NCBI GenBank assembly: GCA_964503145.1
Contig: CAZCYV010000007.1
Coordinates: forward strand, 87,205 to 151,204
Length of the DNA stretch: 64,000 bases
Direction of reading: 5' to 3'
Origin: RBG-16-57-11 sp964503145
GTDB taxonomy: Bacteria; Chloroflexota; Anaerolineae; Anaerolineales; UBA4823
Each line of letters begins with the position of its first letter. Position 1 is the first letter of the stretch. The notes beneath the pieces are model-generated. The model made no database searches and was not told the DNA's origin. It saw nothing but the letters and a program-made list of their open reading frames with translations. The position numbers and the translations under genes were made by a program. Shown here piece after piece: positions 49,841 through 59,219 of the stretch.

Positions 49841-52246
49841 ATGCCGAAGGTGTGGAATATTTTCCGGGTCAACGAACCCCAAGACGAATTCGTCAAGCGC
49901 CAGTTGCGCCTGTTGTATGAAATTCAACGGGGCTTGTTTCTGGCCGTGGTAACCGTCCTTTTGGCGGCTTTGGTCTTTCGTTCGCCGCTGGTCTTCTACG
50001 CGATGCTTGTCGGCTTGATGATGTTGGGCGCCTCGCTGTGGTTTTCGCGGTTGGGTAGGCCCCAGGTCGCCAGCATGATCCTGTTGATCGCCTTTATCCT
50101 GGTCATCACCTGGCTGCTGTGGACGGGCAATGGCATCCATGACATCGCGGTCATCGCCTATCCAATCGTTTTGATCATCGCCAGCCTGATACTCGATCGG
50201 CGTCCCTATTGGGCGATTGCCGCTCTGATCATCCTTTCGTCTGTGGTGATCATCCTGGTCGAACTCATCGGGCTGCATGTGACGCCTGCCAGCGCGCTGA
50301 CCGATCTTTCGGATCTGATCATCATGCCAGTGATTCTGACGCTGGTGGCCTGGTCGATGCGCATGACCTCGGCGCACCTGATGGTGAGCCTGGAGCGTTC
50401 ACGCCAACTGGCGGTGCAGCAGGCGGCGTTGCTCGAACAGACGCAGCGCCGCGCGGAGTTGCTTGCGACTTTGAATCGGGTTGGCCTGACGCTGACCGCC
50501 GATCTGACCCTGAACGAGGTGCTTCAGGCTTTGTACCGCACGATCTGCGAAGTCGTGCCGACGGATTCTTTTTACGTTGCGCTCTACGATAAAGTCTCTG
50601 GGATCATTTCTTTTCCGATCTTCTACACCCCGCGAGGCCTGATCGAGGCCGGCGTCAGCCATATCGATGTCAATCCGGGGCTTTCGGGCGAAGTCATTCG
50701 ACTGGGCCGCACGCTGTATTTGCCGGACATCGAGCAACCCGAGGTGGCCCAGGGGCACATGATCATCCATGCCGACCCCTCGCCGACGCGCACCTATCTG
50801 GGGATACCCCTGATCGTCAAAGAGCAAGTCATCGGGCTGATGTCCGTGCAGAGCGAACAGCCCAACGCTTACAACGCCGATCAGATCTCCTTGCTCGAAA
50901 CGATCGCCTCGCAGGCGGCGGTCGCCGTCGAAAGAGCGCGGCTGTATAGCAAGCTGCAAGAAGAGCTGGACGAGCGCGCCCGGGCCGAGGCCGAATTGCG
51001 CCAGCGGGAGGCGATCCTGGAGATTGCCACCAGCGCCGCCCAGGCGTTTCTCTTGGCGCCAGACTGGCGTTCGCGCATTCGCCTGATCCTGGAGCGCCTG
51101 GGGCAGGAGACGCATTCCAGCCATGCCTATCTCTTCGAAAATCACCCTGGAGGCGACGGGCAGGTGCTCAGCTCGATGCGCTTCGAGTGGTCGGCCCCCG
51201 GCGTGCGGCCGGATCTGGAGAACCCGGCTTATCAAAATGTCCCGCTGATCGACGACGAATCCGAACGCTGGCTGGACGCCATGCAGAGCGGGAAGCCGGT
51301 CTATGCCACGATCTCGAGCGCTGCGCCTGACGAAGCTCAACACATGCGCAACCAGGGGATACTTTCTTACCTGAATGTGCCGATCCTGGTCGGAACGACC
51401 TTTTGGGGCTATATCGGCTTTGATGATGTCCATCACGAGCGCCTGTGGGCTCAGGCCGAAATCGATGCGCTAGAGCTGGTCGCCAGCATCTTGAGCGGCG
51501 CGATCCAACGCCAGCGCATCGAGCACGCCTTGCGGCAGTTGAACACGGAGCTGGAGCAGCGCGTGCAAGAGCGCACCGCGGAGCTGGAGTCGTTTGCCTA
51601 TTCGGTGGCGCACGATCTGCGGGCGCCTTTGCGCGGCATCGATGGCTACAGCAAGCTGCTTCTGGATGAATACGCCCATCAACTGGATGATGAAGGCCGC
51701 CAGTATCTCGATAATGTGCGCAGTTCGGCGCAATGGATGGGGCAGCTCATCGAAGATTTGTTGCGCCTGTCGCGGGTGACGCGGGTGGAGATGCGCCAGA
51801 GCGCGGTGGACCTCAGCCGTATGGCGGAGGATATCTTGAAAGAGCTTGCTCGCTTGCACGATGGGCGGGAAGTCGAAACGATGGTGCAGCCCGACATGGT
51901 GGCTTGGTGCGACGCCGGGCTGCTGCGGCTGGCGCTGGAGAACCTGCTGGGGAACGCCTGGAAGTTCACCGGCAGAAACCCGCACGCGCGCATCGAAGTT
52001 GGCTCCTTGTTGCAAGACGAGCGGACGGTTTTCTTTGTGCGGGATAACGGCGTGGGCTTCGATATGAAGTACGCCAGCAAGTTGTTTGGCCCCTTTCAGC
52101 GCCTGCATGCCCCCAGCGAATTCGAAGGCACAGGCATCGGCCTGGCGACGGTGCGCCGCATCATCCAGCGCCATAACGGCGAAGTCTGGGCGGAGGGGGC
52201 GGTGAACCGCGGCGCCACATTCTATTTCACCCTCCCACGGCCCTGA
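49841..52246 (+). CDS. Membrane GAF-GAF sensor histidine kinase (801 aa)
   Basis: About six N-terminal TM helices (30-170), a coiled coil, GAF1 (about 205-370; LGIPLIVKEQVIGLMSVQSEQ), a second coiled coil, GAF2 (about 395-555; LNVPILVGTTFWGYIGF), a dimerisation helix with AHDLRAPL (His near 590), and a HATPase_c domain (NLLGNAWKFT, DNGVGFD, GTGIGLATVRRI). The HisKA type FAYSVAHDLRAPLRGIDG is that of bacteriophytochrome-like kinases. Unlike the GAF array at the left of the window this protein has a complete kinase. No response regulator is adjacent. ATG 49841 is preferred over 49832. Confidence 0.94.
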   Translation: MPKVWNIFRVNEPQDEFVKRQLRLLYEIQRGLFLAVVTVLLAALVFRSPLVFYAMLVGLMMLGASLWFSRLGRPQVASMILLIAFILVITWLLWTGNGIHDIAVIAYPIVLIIASLILDRRPYWAIAALIILSSVVIILVELIGLHVTPASALTDLSDLIIMPVILTLVAWSMRMTSAHLMVSLERSRQLAVQQAALLEQTQRRAELLATLNRVGLTLTADLTLNEVLQALYRTICEVVPTDSFYVALYDKVSGIISFPIFYTPRGLIEAGVSHIDVNPGLSGEVIRLGRTLYLPDIEQPEVAQGHMIIHADPSPTRTYLGIPLIVKEQVIGLMSVQSEQPNAYNADQISLLETIASQAAVAVERARLYSKLQEELDERARAEAELRQREAILEIATSAAQAFLLAPDWRSRIRLILERLGQETHSSHAYLFENHPGGDGQVLSSMRFEWSAPGVRPDLENPAYQNVPLIDDESERWLDAMQSGKPVYATISSAAPDEAQHMRNQGILSYLNVPILVGTTFWGYIGFDDVHHERLWAQAEIDALELVASILSGAIQRQRIEHALRQLNTELEQRVQERTAELESFAYSVAHDLRAPLRGIDGYSKLLLDEYAHQLDDEGRQYLDNVRSSAQWMGQLIEDLLRLSRVTRVEMRQSAVDLSRMAEDILKELARLHDGREVETMVQPDMVAWCDAGLLRLALENLLGNAWKFTGRNPHARIEVGSLLQDERTVFFVRDNGVGFDMKYASKLFGPFQRLHAPSEFEGTGIGLATVRRIIQRHNGEVWAEGAVNRGATFYFTLPRP

Positions 52247-52399
52247 GCGTCCCGCGCGTCTGATTTGTCCGCCATGTTTGGGCGGCGGTCGATGTGATTT
52301 TTGGTGCAGAGTCTGTTTGCTCCGAACCGGCAATCTCCTGTTACAATTTATAGTAGCAGCAAAAAAATCTGATCTGGAATAATTGACGAGGAGAATCCC

Positions 52400-52789
52400 A
52401 TGACTGCTAACATGACAACCTGTGATCGATGCGGCTCGTCTGTGCCTGTCGGGGCCAGCGTCTGCCCGAGCTGCGGCGCGCCGATGGGCGCGGCGACCTA
52501 TGAGACGGTCAAGCTGGATGCCGATTGGAGCGAGCTGGAAGCGCGGGCTTCCACCGAGCGAGAGCCGCCCGGTTACGAGCCGACGGTCAAGGTGCCAGAG
52601 CCGCTTGCCGAAAAGGTAGCGCAGCCCGCAGTTCCCCCGCCGGTGTTCACGCCGTCCGCGGCTGCAGAACCGCCGAAGCGCAACCGCGTCTGGGCCATCG
52701 TGGGAGGCTGCGCCGCGCTGCTGGTGATTTGTTGCTGTCTTGCGACTGTGGCGGTGGTTATCGTTGCCTGGCAGATGGGCGCAATCTAG
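52400..52789 (+). CDS. Zinc-ribbon, single-TM small protein (129 aa)
   Basis: An N-terminal zinc ribbon CDRC...CPSC (Cys8, 11, 22, 25) is followed by a Pro/Glu/Ala-rich disordered linker and one C-terminal TM helix (about 96-125, with CCC inside). GACGAGGAGAATCCC precedes the ATG. Many bacteria of this type have such zinc-ribbon/TM proteins; no function is established. Transcribed alone, 153 bp after the kinase gene. Confidence 0.8.
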   Translation: MTANMTTCDRCGSSVPVGASVCPSCGAPMGAATYETVKLDADWSELEARASTEREPPGYEPTVKVPEPLAEKVAQPAVPPPVFTPSAAAEPPKRNRVWAIVGGCAALLVICCCLATVAVVIVAWQMGAI

Positions 52790-52875
52790 CGCAAACCGTT
52801 GCGGGAATTTCATTCGGAAGGGAGGTTGGTCTGGGCCGCGAATAGAACCTGGTCGAATAGCGTTAGTGCGACATG

Positions 52876-52926
52876 CATCGCGCAAAATCGTCGAGCGCGA
52901 TGGGTTTGTCTGGCCGAACGATCGTT
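52876..52926 (+). promoter_or_regulatory. Hairpin and palindrome in the sugar-operon leader
   Basis: CATCGCGC (52876-52883) pairs with GCGCGATG (52895-52902) across an 11-nt loop. A 10-bp palindrome AACGATCGTT follows at 52917-52926, 35 nt before the binding-protein ATG. Either may be an operator or RNA control element of the operon. Confidence 0.4.
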
Positions 52927-52960
52927 TTAGAAAGCCTAAAAATTCTCAGGAGGAGCCGAC

Positions 52961-54286
52961 ATGAAAACTCTGTTTCGCGTTTTAGCCCTGACTTTGATTC
53001 TGGCTTTTGTCCTTTCGGCATGCGGCGGCGGGGCTGCGCCGACCGAAAAACCGGCCGCAACCGAGGCCCCCAAAGCGGCCGAACCGGTGACCATCCATGT
53101 CTTGACTATGGAGCAGGCCGGGCCAACGGTGGAAGAAATGAACGCCATCGTTGACGAATTCAACAAGGCCAACCCGAATGTCAAGGTGGCGATCGATTAC
53201 GTGGCTTACGATGCGCTGCACGATAAAATCACCACTGCCATGGCCTCCACGCCGCCGGCGTATGATGTCTTCCTGGTGGACGACATCTGGTTTGCCGAAT
53301 TCGCCGATAAAGGCTATCTGTTGGATATCACCAGCCGTCTCGATCCGGCGACGAAAAGCGGAATTTTCGAGGCCGCCTGGGAAATCTCGACCGTGGGCAA
53401 CAAAGTGTACGGCATGCCCTGGTTGCTCGATCAGAAATACTTCTTCTACAACGAAGATTTGCTCAAACAGGCTGGCTTTACATCTCCGCCGCAGACCTGG
53501 GAAGAGCTGATCGAGCAGTCCAAGGTGATGAAAGAAAAGGGCATCGTAGAATACCCGATTGTCTGGTCTTGGGGGCAGTACGAGGCGGCGATCTGCGATT
53601 GGGTGACCCTGCTCTTCGGCAACGGCGGCACGCTGGTGGACGATCAGGGGAATCCCACCTTCAACAACGAAATCGGCGTCAAGACCCTGGAATGGATGGT
53701 CAAGACGATCGAGGATGGCATCACCAATCCGGCCTCGGTTTCCTACGTCGAAGAGGATGTGCGCAATGTGTTCTCGCAGGGGAAGGCCGCCTTCGCGCTG
53801 AACTGGAACTACATGTACGATTTGGCGAATTTCCAGCCCGACCAATCGCAGATTACAGGGAAGGTCAAGGTCTCTCTGATGCCGGCCTTCGCCGGCAGCG
53901 GCGTGAAAAGCGCGACCATCGATGGTTCGATGGGCTTTGCCATTGCGGCCACCTCGCCGAACCCCAATGCCGCCTGGGAATACGTGAAGTACCTGACCTC
54001 CCAGGACGTCCAGAATCGCTACTCTGCGCATATGCTGCCGATCTGGAAGACCAGCTTCGAGGGTGAGATGGGTCAGAAGCTCGCCAGCGCCAGCCAGGTG
54101 ACGGCGGTGATGGTGCCGATGTTCCAGCAGCAATTCCCCTACTCACATGTGCGCCCCAAGGTGCCTTTCTATCCAGAAGCCTCGAAGGCGTTGCAGCTTG
54201 CCCTGCAGAAGGCGCTCACCAAGCAAGCCAGCCCGGCTGACGCGCTGAACGAAGCCGCAGCGACCTGGTCTGGCCTGATGAAATAG
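52961..54286 (+). CDS. Sugar ABC transporter substrate-binding lipoprotein (441 aa)
   Basis: AGGAGGAGCCGAC precedes the ATG. The signal peptide ends in lipobox VLSAC (Cys21). Mature extracellular-solute-binding family 1 features: VDEFNKANPNVKVAIDYVAYD, YDVFLVDDIWFAEFADKGYLLDI, YGMPWLLDQKYFFYNEDLLKQAG and AFALNWNYMYDLANF. It binds a mono-, oligo- or amino sugar for the permeases encoded downstream. Ligand specificity is not visible, but the ROK and SIS genes in the operon suggest an amino sugar. Confidence 0.93.
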   Translation: MKTLFRVLALTLILAFVLSACGGGAAPTEKPAATEAPKAAEPVTIHVLTMEQAGPTVEEMNAIVDEFNKANPNVKVAIDYVAYDALHDKITTAMASTPPAYDVFLVDDIWFAEFADKGYLLDITSRLDPATKSGIFEAAWEISTVGNKVYGMPWLLDQKYFFYNEDLLKQAGFTSPPQTWEELIEQSKVMKEKGIVEYPIVWSWGQYEAAICDWVTLLFGNGGTLVDDQGNPTFNNEIGVKTLEWMVKTIEDGITNPASVSYVEEDVRNVFSQGKAAFALNWNYMYDLANFQPDQSQITGKVKVSLMPAFAGSGVKSATIDGSMGFAIAATSPNPNAAWEYVKYLTSQDVQNRYSAHMLPIWKTSFEGEMGQKLASASQVTAVMVPMFQQQFPYSHVRPKVPFYPEASKALQLALQKALTKQASPADALNEAAATWSGLMK

Positions 54287-54340
54287 ATTGTGAACGGGTG
54301 GTTTACGCCGCGCCAGGCGTAAACCACCCAAACGGCATCC

Positions 54341-55231
54341 ATGACTCTACGTCGCCGCGAAGCGATCACTGGATTGCTGTTTGTCCTGCCAGCGCTGCTG
54401 ATCATCCTGGGAATCGTGCTACAACCGATTCTCAGCACTTTCTATCTCAGCTTTTTCGAAGCCAGCCTGAGCAAGACCAGGGAAAACGTCTTCATCGGGT
54501 TGAAAAACTACCTGGATTTGCTGGGCGACCAGACCTTTTGGATAACCATCTGGCGCACGGCGTATTTTACGCTGGTCTCGGTGGGGCTGGAGTTGCTCCT
54601 GGGGATCGGCATTGCCCAGTTGATCAGTGCAAGACCGCCGGGTTGGAAGGTTTTGCGGATTGCTCTGATCATCCCCTGGGCGGTGCCGACGATCGTCAAC
54701 GGCACGCTGTGGCGCTGGATCTATAACGCCGATTATGGGGCGATGAACGCGCTGTTCCTGCAGCTTGGCTTGATCGAAAAGTATCGGCCGTGGTTGACCT
54801 CGCCCTGGACGGCGATGAATCTGGTCATCCTGGCGGATATCTGGCACAGCATGCCGTTCATCGCCCTGATTTTGCAGGCGGCGATGGCGACGCTGCCGCC
54901 GGAATTGGAAGAGGCGGCGGCGGTGGATGGCGCAAACGCCTGGCAGCGCTTCTTGCAGGTCAGGCTGCCGTTGCTGCGCGGGGCGATCCTGGTGGCGCTG
55001 GTGATCCGCACCGTGGAGGCGTTTCGCGTCTTCGACATCATCTATGTGATCACCGCTGGCGGCCCTGCTTTCGGCACCGTGACCATCTCTTATCTGACTT
55101 ATCTGGAGACGTTCAGCTTTGGGCATGTAGGTCGTGGGGCGGCGCTGTCCTTCCTGATCTCGGTCTTTACCCTGGTCATGGCGTTGCTTTACATTCGCTT
55201 GCTCTATCGCCCAGAAGATCGGGCGCTGTGA
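54341..55231 (+). CDS. Sugar ABC transporter permease, MalF/UgpA type (296 aa)
   Basis: Six TM helices. The start RRREAITGLLFVLPALLIILGIVLQPIL is typical of MalF/UgpA-type permeases, and the EAA loop is ELEEAAAVDGANAWQRFLQVRLPLLRGAI (about 187-214). It follows the binding-protein gene by 54 bp and pairs with the next permease. Confidence 0.94.
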   Translation: MTLRRREAITGLLFVLPALLIILGIVLQPILSTFYLSFFEASLSKTRENVFIGLKNYLDLLGDQTFWITIWRTAYFTLVSVGLELLLGIGIAQLISARPPGWKVLRIALIIPWAVPTIVNGTLWRWIYNADYGAMNALFLQLGLIEKYRPWLTSPWTAMNLVILADIWHSMPFIALILQAAMATLPPELEEAAAVDGANAWQRFLQVRLPLLRGAILVALVIRTVEAFRVFDIIYVITAGGPAFGTVTISYLTYLETFSFGHVGRGAALSFLISVFTLVMALLYIRLLYRPEDRAL

Positions 55232-55245
55232 AACCGGATCGAGCG

Positions 55246-56112
55246 ATGAAACGGACTGTACGCGGGTCGCTGCTCTTCTTACTCACCATACCGGTTTACC
55301 TGTTCATTTTGGCGCCGGTGGCCTATCTGGTGCTGGCGTCTATCTCCACCCGTGCGGAATTGCTTTCGGTTCCCATTCACTGGATTCCGGAGAACCCGAC
55401 GTTAAAGAATTATCTCGATATCCTCACCCCAGGCACGGCGACTTCCGAAGTGGCGCGCACCTTCAAAGCCACGCTGAGGAACTCCTTCATCGTGGCCTCA
55501 TCGGTGACGGTGATCTCGCTGATGGTCGGCTCGCTGGCGGCGTATGCGCTTTCTCGCCTGCGCGTTCCATTCCGCAACTGGCTGCTTTTGGGGATCATGG
55601 GCACGCGCATGATCCCGGAGGTTTCCCTGGTCATCCCGCTCTACATCCTGGCGGCGCAGGTGCGCTTGTTCGATAGGCCGCTGCTCAACACGCCTTATGT
55701 GCTCATCCTGACCTATCTGAGCTTTGCGTTGCCCTTCGCTATCTGGTTGATGGCGGCTTTCTTCGAAACCATCCCGATCGAGCTGGAAGATGCGGCTTTG
55801 ATCGATGGGGCTTCGCGCTTGCGCACGCTGGTCTCGGTGATTTTGCCCATTTCAGCGCCGGGGCTGGTGTCCACTTCGCTGTTCATCTTCCTGACCGCCT
55901 GGGATGAATTCTTCTTTGCCCTGATCTTCACCAGCACGGTGGCGGCGAAGACGGTGCCGGTGGCCATCGCGGAGTTCACCGGCCGCTATGTGGTAGATGT
56001 GGGGGCGATGATGACCGGCGGCGTGCTGGCTGCCATACCGCCGGTGCTGCTCTCTCTGGTTTTTGCCCGTTACATCGTCAGCGGGTTGACGGCGGGCGCC
56101 GTCAAAGGCTAG
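55246..56112 (+). CDS. Sugar ABC transporter permease, MalG/UgpE type (288 aa)
   Basis: Six TM helices with the MalG-type EAA loop ELEDAALIDGASRLRTLVSVILPISAPGL and the N-terminal LAPVAYLVLASISTRAELLSVPIHWIPENPTLKNY. ATG 55246 is taken; GTG 55228, which overlaps the previous stop as GTGA, is a valid alternative adding six residues. No ATPase gene follows; such systems usually share a MsmK/MalK-like ATPase encoded elsewhere. Confidence 0.93.
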   Translation: MKRTVRGSLLFLLTIPVYLFILAPVAYLVLASISTRAELLSVPIHWIPENPTLKNYLDILTPGTATSEVARTFKATLRNSFIVASSVTVISLMVGSLAAYALSRLRVPFRNWLLLGIMGTRMIPEVSLVIPLYILAAQVRLFDRPLLNTPYVLILTYLSFALPFAIWLMAAFFETIPIELEDAALIDGASRLRTLVSVILPISAPGLVSTSLFIFLTAWDEFFFALIFTSTVAAKTVPVAIAEFTGRYVVDVGAMMTGGVLAAIPPVLLSLVFARYIVSGLTAGAVKG

Positions 56113-56176
56113 CAGGATGGCTGGGTATGGCTCATCGGGTATGCGCCTTTCCTGAGTTTCGACAGGAGGTCGGCGG

Positions 56177-57175
56177 ATGATGGACTCCACGCGCTCCTCG
56201 CCTTCGCCTCCATCGGCGATTCTCGTCGGGGTGGATTTGGGGGCGACGATGGTGCGGGCCGGGGCGTTCTCGCCGGAGGGCGAGATGCTGGCGGTCAACC
56301 AGACGGAAATTCAGGCGCAGCTCGGCCCGGAGCACGGTTTTCAACGCATCTGTGGACTGATCGAGCAGTTGCTCGCGCAAGAGGCGCTGCGCGGCGCGCC
56401 TCTCCTGGGCGTGGGAGTGGGTTCGACCGGCCCGGTGGATGCGCTCAGCGGCGTGTTCGTCAACCCCGGCACGCTGCCCGGCTGGGATGGTGTGCCCCTG
56501 GTGGCATGGCTGGAAGAACGCTTCGCTGTGCCGGCTTTTCTGGACAATGATGCCGCCGCGGCCGCCCTGGGCGAGTATTGGATGGGCGCCGGGCGGGGCG
56601 TTTCACGCCTGTACGCCGTGACTTTAGGCACCGGCATCGGCACCTCGTGCGTCATCGATGGTCAGACGTACCGCGGCGCGGGCGGTTTCCATCCCGAAGG
56701 CGGGCACCAGATCATCGACCCGGCTGGCCCGCAGTGTTACTGCGGCGCGCAGGGGTGTTGGGAGAGCCTGGCCTCGGGCACTGCTATCGCTCGAGACGCC
56801 CGCCAGGCTCTGGCGAAGAACCCCGCTTCGCGGCTGTTACACCTGGCCGGAGGAGACCCGGAGCGGGTCGATGCCCGTCTGGTCGCCGAGGCGGCGCTGC
56901 AGGGCGATGCATTGGCTCAGGCGATCATCGATCGGGCAGCGGAGTATTTTGCGCTGGGGTTGTTCAACTTACTGATGTTGTTTTTCCCCGAAGTGATCGT
57001 GCTCAGCGGGGGTGTGATGCGCAGCAGTCAACTGTTCATGCCCGCCATCCAGCGCGCAGTGCAGAAAGCCACCCCCTATCTGCCCACTCATCAGGTTGAG
57101 ATCCGCCTGGCAAAGCTGGGATATTACGCCGGCATTTATGGCGCAGCTTACGCCATCTCCCGGCGCGTGGTGTGA
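56177..57175 (+). CDS. ROK family sugar kinase (332 aa)
   Basis: The ATP phosphate-binding motif VGVDLGATMVRAG is near residues 17-29. The active-site region FLDNDAAAAALGEY contains the catalytic Asp, and the ROK zinc motif GGHQIIDPAGPQCYCGAQGCWE (about 175-196) has all Cys and His ligands. No N-terminal DNA-binding helix-turn-helix, so it is a kinase (glucose, N-acetylglucosamine or N-acetylmannosamine) rather than a NagC-type repressor. AGGAGG precedes the ATG. It follows the permease genes by 64 bp and phosphorylates the imported sugar. Confidence 0.93.
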   Translation: MMDSTRSSPSPPSAILVGVDLGATMVRAGAFSPEGEMLAVNQTEIQAQLGPEHGFQRICGLIEQLLAQEALRGAPLLGVGVGSTGPVDALSGVFVNPGTLPGWDGVPLVAWLEERFAVPAFLDNDAAAAALGEYWMGAGRGVSRLYAVTLGTGIGTSCVIDGQTYRGAGGFHPEGGHQIIDPAGPQCYCGAQGCWESLASGTAIARDARQALAKNPASRLLHLAGGDPERVDARLVAEAALQGDALAQAIIDRAAEYFALGLFNLLMLFFPEVIVLSGGVMRSSQLFMPAIQRAVQKATPYLPTHQVEIRLAKLGYYAGIYGAAYAISRRVV

Positions 57176-57258
57176 ATCGGCCTTTTGCCGGCTCGAACCC
57201 TGTGCGCTGCGCGCGGTTCGCAGGCAGCAAATCCGGAATCCTCGAAAAAAGGTGCAAG

Positions 57259-58401
57259 ATGGATCGGTCAAAACTGGAAGAGAACCTTTTCTTGAAAGAT
57301 ATCCTGGCTCAGCCGGAGGCGCTGCGCCATGCCCTGGGGCAGCTAGACTTCAGCCCGCTCGAGCCATTGGCCTGGGCGCTGCATAAGGGCGAGATCGACC
57401 GCGTGGTGCTGACCGGCATGGGCGCGTCGTATTATGCCTTATACACGGCGTGGCTTTCCCTGGCGGCGGCGGGCTATCCCGCCATTTGGGTGGACTGCGC
57501 CGAACTGGTGCATCATGCGCCGGCCCTGATCGGCCAAAAGACCCTGGTTTGGGCCGCCTCGCAATCGGGGCGCAGCGCGGAGATCGTGGCGTTGTTGGGC
57601 TTGCTTGCGGGGCGGGCCGCCGCCGGCGAGTTGCCAGCCGGATTGATCGCCCTGACCAATGATCTGCAAAGCCCGCTGGCCGAAGCGGTTCACCTGATGA
57701 TCGAGACCGGCAGGCAGCGCTCGCTCCCATTGAGCGGGGTGTTGCTGCCGCTGCATACCGCGCCAGAGTTGACCATCTCCACGCGCACTTATCTGAACAG
57801 CCTGGCAATTGCGCAACTGGCGGCGCAAGCGCTGTGCCGCTACGCGCCGCGCGGCGGGAAGTTGCAGCGCCGCTTCGACGATTTGGATCGGACGATCGAC
57901 GGCATTCAGGCCTATCTTTCGGGCTGGGCCGAACGGCTGGGGCAGATCGGAGAAGCGGTCGGCGCCCCTGGAGACTCGCCGCTGATCCTGCTGGGGCGAG
58001 GGCTTTCGTTCGCCTCGGCTTGCGAAGGCGCTTTGAACATCGAAGAGGCAGCCAAACTGCCGGCGATTGGACTGCAGAGCGCCGAATTTCGCCATGGCCC
58101 GCTGGAGATCGCCAGGCCGGGGCTGACCGCGCTGGTCCTCGCCGGAGAGCCCTCCGTGCGGGAGCTGAATCTAAAGCTTTGGAATGACCTGCGGGCGAAG
58201 GGCATGAACGCGCTGTGGATCGAGCCGCCGGGCGGGGGAACGCCCGACAACGCTACGCTGCCCATGCCCCTCGCCTCGGGGATCGGCCTGCCCCTGGCAG
58301 AAATCGTCCCGGTCCAGCTCCTGTGCATCCATCTCTGTCTCGAACAGGGGCTGCCGCCGGGACAGTTTCGCTATATCGAAAAAGTGACCCAAGAGCTGTA
58401 G
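57259..58401 (+). CDS. SIS-domain protein, GlmS-isomerase/AgaS-like (380 aa)
   Basis: ATG 57259 follows AAAAGGTGCAAG. Two SIS domains: the first with VVLTGMGASYYALYTAWL and WAASQSGRSAEIVALL, the second with ILLGRGLSFASACEGALNIEEAAKL and SAEFRHGPLEIA. These match the isomerase half of glucosamine-6-phosphate synthase and the AgaS/FrlB-type sugar-phosphate deaminases and deglycases. There is no glutaminase domain. In this operon it likely processes the phosphorylated amino sugar made by the ROK kinase. Confidence 0.9.
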   Translation: MDRSKLEENLFLKDILAQPEALRHALGQLDFSPLEPLAWALHKGEIDRVVLTGMGASYYALYTAWLSLAAAGYPAIWVDCAELVHHAPALIGQKTLVWAASQSGRSAEIVALLGLLAGRAAAGELPAGLIALTNDLQSPLAEAVHLMIETGRQRSLPLSGVLLPLHTAPELTISTRTYLNSLAIAQLAAQALCRYAPRGGKLQRRFDDLDRTIDGIQAYLSGWAERLGQIGEAVGAPGDSPLILLGRGLSFASACEGALNIEEAAKLPAIGLQSAEFRHGPLEIARPGLTALVLAGEPSVRELNLKLWNDLRAKGMNALWIEPPGGGTPDNATLPMPLASGIGLPLAEIVPVQLLCIHLCLEQGLPPGQFRYIEKVTQEL

Positions 58402-58411
58402 GGTAATTCGC

Positions 58412-59116
58412 TTAAGCCTTCCACTCCGCCAGCTTTTCACTGCCGACTTTCATGGCGATGTACTGCTGGTAGCCGATCTGCAGCCAGATATCGTTCCCCT
58501 GGGTCACTTTGCGGATCACCTCCACTTCGGTGCCGCTGGGCAAATAGCCGATCAGTGGGTTGCCGATGCCCGCGCCGGCGCGCACGTTCAGGCCGATTTG
58601 TGAGGTGACCCGCGCTTTGGGCAGCGCCGGAAAGCTTTGCGGCTCGGGACCGACATCCGGCTGCTCCTGTTCGCCGCCCGGTTCCTCTTCGCCGCCAGGC
58701 TCTGTCCCATCCAGACGTTCGACCAGCAGCGGCGCGGGGTCGATCGCCACGTTGTTCTTGCGCAATTCGAAATGCAGGTGGGGGCCGGTGGAGAAGCCGG
58801 TGTTGTCCGACCGCCCGATCACCTGGCCGGCGCTCACTTCGTCGCCGACCTTGACCTTGAAATCCATCATGTGACCGTAGATGGTGAGATATCCTTCTTC
58901 GTGTTGTATGCGCACATGATTGCCATAGCCGGTGGCATCGTTGCGCACCAGGACCACTTTGCCCGACTGGGCGGCTTTGATCGACGCGCCGGTCGGAATC
59001 GCCCAATCGATCCCGCCGTTGTAGTTCTGCCATCCGTTCACCCGGGCGCGGTGGACGTGCTCGGCGAAGGTTTGGGTGACAATGGAAGTCGGTGGCACAG
59101 GATAAAGAAATTTCAT
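58412..59116 (-). CDS. M23-type peptidase domain with C-terminal SH3b domain (234 aa)
   Basis: ATG 59116 is chosen because AAAGGAG lies 8 nt upstream. The LytM/M23 fold has YNGGIDWAIPTG (D37), YGHMMDFKVKVGDEVSAGQVIG and TGPHLHFEL (H113, H115). The first zinc ligand, normally His in HxGxD, is Asn33 here, so activity is uncertain. An acidic Pro/Gly/Glu linker (130-160) precedes a bacterial SH3 domain (GLNVRAGAGIGNPLIG, 165-234). No signal peptide or TM is visible, unusual for a wall hydrolase. It ends 10 bp from the convergent SIS gene. Confidence 0.85.
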   Translation of the reverse strand: MKFLYPVPPTSIVTQTFAEHVHRARVNGWQNYNGGIDWAIPTGASIKAAQSGKVVLVRNDATGYGNHVRIQHEEGYLTIYGHMMDFKVKVGDEVSAGQVIGRSDNTGFSTGPHLHFELRKNNVAIDPAPLLVERLDGTEPGGEEEPGGEQEQPDVGPEPQSFPALPKARVTSQIGLNVRAGAGIGNPLIGYLPSGTEVEVIRKVTQGNDIWLQIGYQQYIAMKVGSEKLAEWKA

Positions 59117-59159
59117 GAAGGCGCTCCTTTGGTGGTCACTGAACGAGAACTTGATGGTC

Positions 59160-59186
59160 AGTGTGGGCGGTGAGACCGCCCACACT
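59160..59186. terminator. Perfect hairpin between small Cys-rich gene and M23 gene
   Basis: A 12-bp perfect stem AGTGTGGGCGGT/ACCGCCCACACT with a 3-nt loop. On the minus strand it is 34 nt after the Cys-rich gene stop but lacks a T run, so it may be a weak terminator or stabilising structure. Confidence 0.55.
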
Positions 59187-59219
59187 ATTTATCCGACTTT
59201 GCTGTTGGCCATAATACGA

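Noticed and set aside
58412..59116. Prophage remnant based on the endolysin-like M23-SH3b protein
   Set aside because: No other phage genes, attachment repeats or composition change nearby.
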